A stretch of 64,000 nt of DNA from Halobellus sp. LT62 (GTDB taxonomy: Archaea; Halobacteriota; Halobacteria; Halobacteriales; Haloferacaceae). The number at the start of each line of letters is the position of its first letter. Position 1 is the first letter of the stretch. The notes below the pieces were generated by a model. That model was not told the origin of the DNA, ran no database searches, and saw only the letters and a program-made list of their open reading frames with translations. The position numbers were made by a program, and so were the translations under genes. The DNA is taken from the NCBI RefSeq assembly GCF_037031285.1, contig NZ_JAYEZO010000002.1, positions 248,001 to 312,000 of the forward strand. The letters run 5' to 3'. Shown piece by piece: positions 60,740-64,000 of the stretch.

Positions 60740-60879
60740 ACTGATACTCTGAATTTATCCGACATCGTGTTCTTATTTCCACTATTAGTTCATTGAAGGG
60801 ATATAATAGCGCTTTCTATGACACGAACGAACACGAAAGAGCGTCGCATCGGACGGGTCGACGCGCAACCGAACCCGGA

Positions 60880-60890
60880 GGCATATAGCC
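60880..60890 (+). promoter_or_regulatory. TATA box of the cis-prenyltransferase-like gene
   Basis: GGCATATAGCC lies about 27 bases before the GTG at 60912, fitting a leaderless transcript from that start. Confidence 0.5.
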
Positions 60891-60911
60891 CAGCGGGACG
60901 CACGCCCTCGC

Positions 60912-61520
60912 GTGGGACTGTACGACCGCTATCTCGCCCTCCGGCACCGGCTTCACGACGCCGACGCGCCCGCGCACGTGGCCGTCGTCATCACCGAGCG
61001 CGACCTCCTCGAACAGGGCGCATACGAGACGCTCTCGACGTTTCTGGGCTGGGCGTTCGAGTACGGCGCGACGCGCGTCACCGTCTCGGTGAGCGTGCTC
61101 GACGAGGCCGTGATCCCGACGCTCTCGCGGGAGTTGCGAGCGATCGACGCCCCGCGCCCCGTCGCCGTCCGCGAACCGGGCGACACCGAGCGCGCCGACG
61201 CGCCGATCCGCATCAACATCGGTCTGGGGGGCAAGCGGGAGTTCGCTGCCGCCGTGCGACGGATCGCCGAGTCCGTCGAATCGGGCGAACTCGCGCCCGA
61301 GGACGTCGACGCCGACGAGGTCGAAGAGCGGCTGGTGTTCGACGACGAGCCCGATCTGTTGATCAAGACGGGTGCCGAGCGGCTCTCTGATTTCCTTATC
61401 TGGCAGTCGGTCTACTCCGAACTGTACTTCACCGACGTCAACTGGCGGGACTTCCGCAAGCGCGACTACCTCCGCGCGGTCCTCGACTATCAGAACCGAC
61501 AGCGTCGGTTCGGTCGGTGA
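60912..61520 (+). CDS. Cis-prenyltransferase-like subunit without catalytic Asp (NgBR-type)
   Basis: A 202-residue protein with the undecaprenyl diphosphate synthase fold. Where active enzymes read HVAxIxDGNRR, this one reads HVAVVITERDLL, so the catalytic Asp is gone. The C-terminal half is well kept: IKTGAERLSDFLIWQ, SELYFTDVNWRDFRKRDY and the tail RQRRFGR with an RxG motif (R199-G201). This is the residue pattern of the accessory subunit in heteromeric cis-prenyltransferases (human NgBR, yeast Nus1). The convergent gene 31 bases away encodes the complementary subunit. The start is a GTG at 60912. Confidence 0.85.
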   Translation: MGLYDRYLALRHRLHDADAPAHVAVVITERDLLEQGAYETLSTFLGWAFEYGATRVTVSVSVLDEAVIPTLSRELRAIDAPRPVAVREPGDTERADAPIRINIGLGGKREFAAAVRRIAESVESGELAPEDVDADEVEERLVFDDEPDLLIKTGAERLSDFLIWQSVYSELYFTDVNWRDFRKRDYLRAVLDYQNRQRRFGR

Positions 61521-61551
61521 CGCCCCGGGGCAGGCGTCGCCCCGCGGCCGC

Positions 61552-62493
61552 TCAATCCGCGCGCTCGCCGGTTTCTGCGCCGCGCTGGCGTTCCAACTCG
61601 GCCGCGACCTCGCGAGCGCCCGCGGAGGGAAGCTTCGTTCGGAGCCGTCCCGCGACCGTCCGCGCGTCGGCGAGCTCTGTCTCGGCCACCGCGCGGAGGA
61701 GCGCGACGGCGCGCTCGGTGCGGGAGTGCTGCCACGACTGCTCGCGGGACTCGTAGGTCCGGAGGCCGCGGAGGAAGTCGGCCTTCGAGAACTCCGGCCA
61801 GTACGGCGCACAGAAGTAGACCGCCGCCTCGTTGCCGTTGGCGTGCCACGGGAGGAAGTTCGAGGTCCGCTCGTCGCCGCCGGTGCGGATGATGAGATCG
61901 ACGTCTCGGGTCGTGTGCTCGGAGAGGCGGTCCTCGACGACGTCGACGTCGACGCTCTCGGCATCGATATCACCGTCAGCGACGTCGCGAGCGACGGCTC
62001 TGGCCGCGCCCAACAGTTCCGATCGACCACCGTACGCCAGCGCGATGTTCAGTCGGAGTGAGTCGTACTCGGCCGTCCGCGACTCGGCGTAGTCGACGGC
62101 GTCGCGGACCCGCTCGGGGAGCCGCTCGACGTCGCCGATCGCGCCGATCCGCACGCCGTTCTCGTGGACCCGGTCGGCGTCGGCGAACTCGTAGAGCTTC
62201 GACTCCAGCAGGTCGAAGAGCGGCTCCAGTTCCTCCTCGGGACGATCGAAGTTCTCCGTCGAGAAGGCATACAGGGTGAGCTCTTCGACGCCGAGGTCGT
62301 CGCACCACTCCAGCACCCGCTCGGTCGTCTTCGCGCCCTCGCGGTGGCCCTCGGGGGCGTCGTCGCCGTGTTCGCGGGCGTATCGCCGGTTCCCGTCCTG
62401 AATGATCGCCACGTGGGTCGGCGCGGTGTCGAGCTGTCGGCGGAGCATCCGCTCGTAGGCGTCGGAAACGCGTCGATGGAGCCACCGCATCAT
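61552..62493 (-). CDS. uppS: Cis-prenyltransferase catalytic subunit (UppS-like)
   Basis: A 313-residue protein with the catalytic HVAIIQDGNRRYAREHG (Asp33) and TLYAFSTENFDRPEEE and LNIALAYGGRSELLGA. It makes long-chain cis-polyprenyl diphosphate, the precursor of dolichol-type glycan carriers. The C-terminal active-site part is altered: IIRTGGDERTSNFLPW and no RxRRxG end after SREQSWQHSR. A helical tail of ~50 residues follows. It therefore looks like the catalytic half that needs the RxG of the adjacent subunit. Confidence 0.9.
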   Translation of the reverse strand: MMRWLHRRVSDAYERMLRRQLDTAPTHVAIIQDGNRRYAREHGDDAPEGHREGAKTTERVLEWCDDLGVEELTLYAFSTENFDRPEEELEPLFDLLESKLYEFADADRVHENGVRIGAIGDVERLPERVRDAVDYAESRTAEYDSLRLNIALAYGGRSELLGAARAVARDVADGDIDAESVDVDVVEDRLSEHTTRDVDLIIRTGGDERTSNFLPWHANGNEAAVYFCAPYWPEFSKADFLRGLRTYESREQSWQHSRTERAVALLRAVAETELADARTVAGRLRTKLPSAGAREVAAELERQRGAETGERAD

Positions 62494-62637
62494 ATCTACT
62501 CGCACTCCGCCCTCGGGTATGTGTCTTTTCGTTGTGACCCCTCCGGGCTCCGGTCGCGACCGCACGTACCGGATTCCGGTCGTCACCGCACGCGCGGATG
62601 CGACACGGTTTTGCCGCATCCCGAGGAATCGGTTCGT

Positions 62638-64000
62638 ATGATCGGGAGACAGTTCCTCCGCGAGAACCCCGACGTGGTTCGCGCGGCCCTGGAACACAAA
62701 GGCGTCGAGGACGTCGATCTCGACCGCGTCCTCGCCGTCGACGAGGAGTGGCGCGAGCTCAAACAGCGCGGCGACGACCTGCGGCACGAGCGCAACGAGA
62801 TCTCCTCGAAGATCGGCGACCTGAAAGCCGCCGGTGACGACGAGGCCGCCGAGGAGGCCATCGAGCGCTCCCAAGAGCTCAAAGCCGAACTCGACGACGT
62901 CGAGGCCCGCGCCGAGGAGCTCGAGGCAGAACTCGAAGCGTCGCTGCTCGAAATCCCGCAGATCCCCGACGACGACGTGCCGATCGGCGAGGACGAAGAC
63001 GAGAACGTCGAGCGCCGCCGCGAGGGGTTCGACGACCTCCGAACGCTCCCCGAGGAGATCGTCCCGCACTACGACCTCGGCGAGGACCTCGAAATCCTCG
63101 ACTTCCAGCGCGGCGCGAAGGTGACCGGCGGCGGATTCTACTTCACGAAGGGCGACGGCGCGCGCCTCGAACACGCGCTGATCCAGTTTATGCTGGACAT
63201 CCACCGCGAGCAGAGTTACGTCGACGTCTTCCCGCCGATTCCGGTCAACTCCCGCTCGATGACCGGGACCGGACAGTTCCCGAAGTTCACCGAGGACGCC
63301 TACCGGATCGGCGGCGCGAACGAGGAACCGTGGGACGACGACGACCTGTGGCTCTGTCCGACCGCGGAGGTGCCGGTGACGAACATGTACCGCGACGAGA
63401 TCCTGCTGGACGAGGACCTGCCGCTGAAGCTGCAGGCGTACACGCCGAACTTCCGTCGGGAGGCGGGAGAGCACGGCACCGAGACCCGCGGAATCGTCCG
63501 GGTCCACCAGTTCAACAAAGTCGAGATGGTGAACTTCGTCCGGCCGTCGGAGAGCGAGGAGCGCTTCGAGGGCCTCGTCGACGAGGCCGAGGAGGTGCTC
63601 CGACGCCTCGAACTCCCCTACCGCATCCTCGAAATGTGCACGGGCGACCTCGGCTTCACCCAGCGCAAGAAGTACGACATCGAGGTCTGGGCTCCGGGCG
63701 ACGAGATGGACGACGGGCCCGACGAGGGCGGTCGCTGGCTCGAAGTCTCCTCGGTCTCGAACTTCGGCGACTTCCAGGCGCGGCGCGCCGGCCTCCGCTT
63801 CCGACCCGAGCGCCACGAGTCCGCGGAGTACCTCCACACCCTGAACGGCTCGGGGCTCGCGATTCCGCGCGTGATGGTCGCGATTCTCGAATACTACCAG
63901 AACGACGACGGGACGGTGACGGTCCCCGAGGCGCTCCGTCCGTATATGGGCGGTCTCGAAGTCATCGAGGGCCACGATCCCATCGGCGAATCCGCGGTCG
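62638..64000 (+). CDS. serS: Seryl-tRNA synthetase (3' end outside window)
   Basis: About 454 residues are present, running off the right edge just before the expected end (~460). The N-terminal long antiparallel coiled coil that grips tRNA-Ser spans residues ~35-105 (ELKQRGDDLRHERNEISSKI). The class II core has motif 2 NFRREAGEHGTETRGIVRVH and motif 3 GSGLAIPRVMVAILEYYQ. It is the common (bacterial-type) SerRS and not the methanogen type. The start is the ATG at 62638, divergent from uppS. Confidence 0.96.
   Translation, partial: MIGRQFLRENPDVVRAALEHKGVEDVDLDRVLAVDEEWRELKQRGDDLRHERNEISSKIGDLKAAGDDEAAEEAIERSQELKAELDDVEARAEELEAELEASLLEIPQIPDDDVPIGEDEDENVERRREGFDDLRTLPEEIVPHYDLGEDLEILDFQRGAKVTGGGFYFTKGDGARLEHALIQFMLDIHREQSYVDVFPPIPVNSRSMTGTGQFPKFTEDAYRIGGANEEPWDDDDLWLCPTAEVPVTNMYRDEILLDEDLPLKLQAYTPNFRREAGEHGTETRGIVRVHQFNKVEMVNFVRPSESEERFEGLVDEAEEVLRRLELPYRILEMCTGDLGFTQRKKYDIEVWAPGDEMDDGPDEGGRWLEVSSVSNFGDFQARRAGLRFRPERHESAEYLHTLNGSGLAIPRVMVAILEYYQNDDGTVTVPEALRPYMGGLEVIEGHDPIGESAV

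Overview
The window is chromosomal DNA from a halophilic archaeon (class Halobacteria, probably Haloferacales). The evidence is very high GC content, strongly acidic predicted proteins, TATA boxes about 25-30 bases before many start codons (leaderless transcripts), frequent GTG starts and many haloarchaea-only families. Synteny is also typical: rfcS with a SAMP2-type modifier, mcm followed by a run of small uncharacterised genes and TFB, an HVO_0234-family gene, and glnA divergent from lrp. I count about 68 protein genes, including four short ones (49-66 residues). I found no rRNA, tRNA, CRISPR array, prophage or intact transposase.

Layout. 1-3754: PCNA (cut by the window edge), RlmE, a CopG-like regulator with a queuosine-precursor transporter, a small Cys-rich protein and a BKACE enzyme. 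4179-7830: surface-polysaccharide genes (deacetylase, GNAT, flippase). 7911-12236: the two divergent haloarchaeal TatC proteins. 12318-19993: LarE, a MutS-like ATPase with an N-terminal HhH, two small membrane proteins, Orc1/Cdc6, RpiA, a 55-residue histone-fold protein, LarB and a zinc micro-protein. 20121-25516: SurE, GIY-YIG, flavin reductase, phosphohexomutase, GNAT, SAMP2-like modifier and RFC small subunit. 25574-32342: AlaS, a DUF7504-like protein, a hydrolase, a GATase, a cupin, a 7Fe-type ferredoxin and a ferritin-like protein. 32362-34494: the biotin ECF transporter behind a BirA-type operator.

34579-43459 is the MCM helicase and its conserved haloarchaeal train: several uncharacterised genes in tight translational coupling, a MinD ATPase, TFB and a ParA-like protein that has lost its Walker lysines. 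43574-51194: HIT, UDG, PRPP synthetase, a beta-propeller-like protein, a SWIM zinc finger, Trm1, YihY and PAP2. 51279-57994: GlnA/Lrp, a CARF-like regulator, a sodium:solute symporter with its DUF3311 partner, and DnaG. 58070-64000: GNAT, DUF92, an NAD-binding membrane protein, two complementary cis-prenyltransferase subunits and SerS (its last few residues run off the window).

Most genes are core information-processing or cofactor functions. The strongest leads are the split cis-prenyltransferase pair at 60912-62493, a SAMP2-like modifier with a three-residue tail after its diglycine (24211-24420), two different nested palindromic elements of about 82-84 bp (39209-39292, with a relic at 22176, and 31377-31458), a BirA-type operator over the bioY promoter, and the uncharacterised gene train after mcm.
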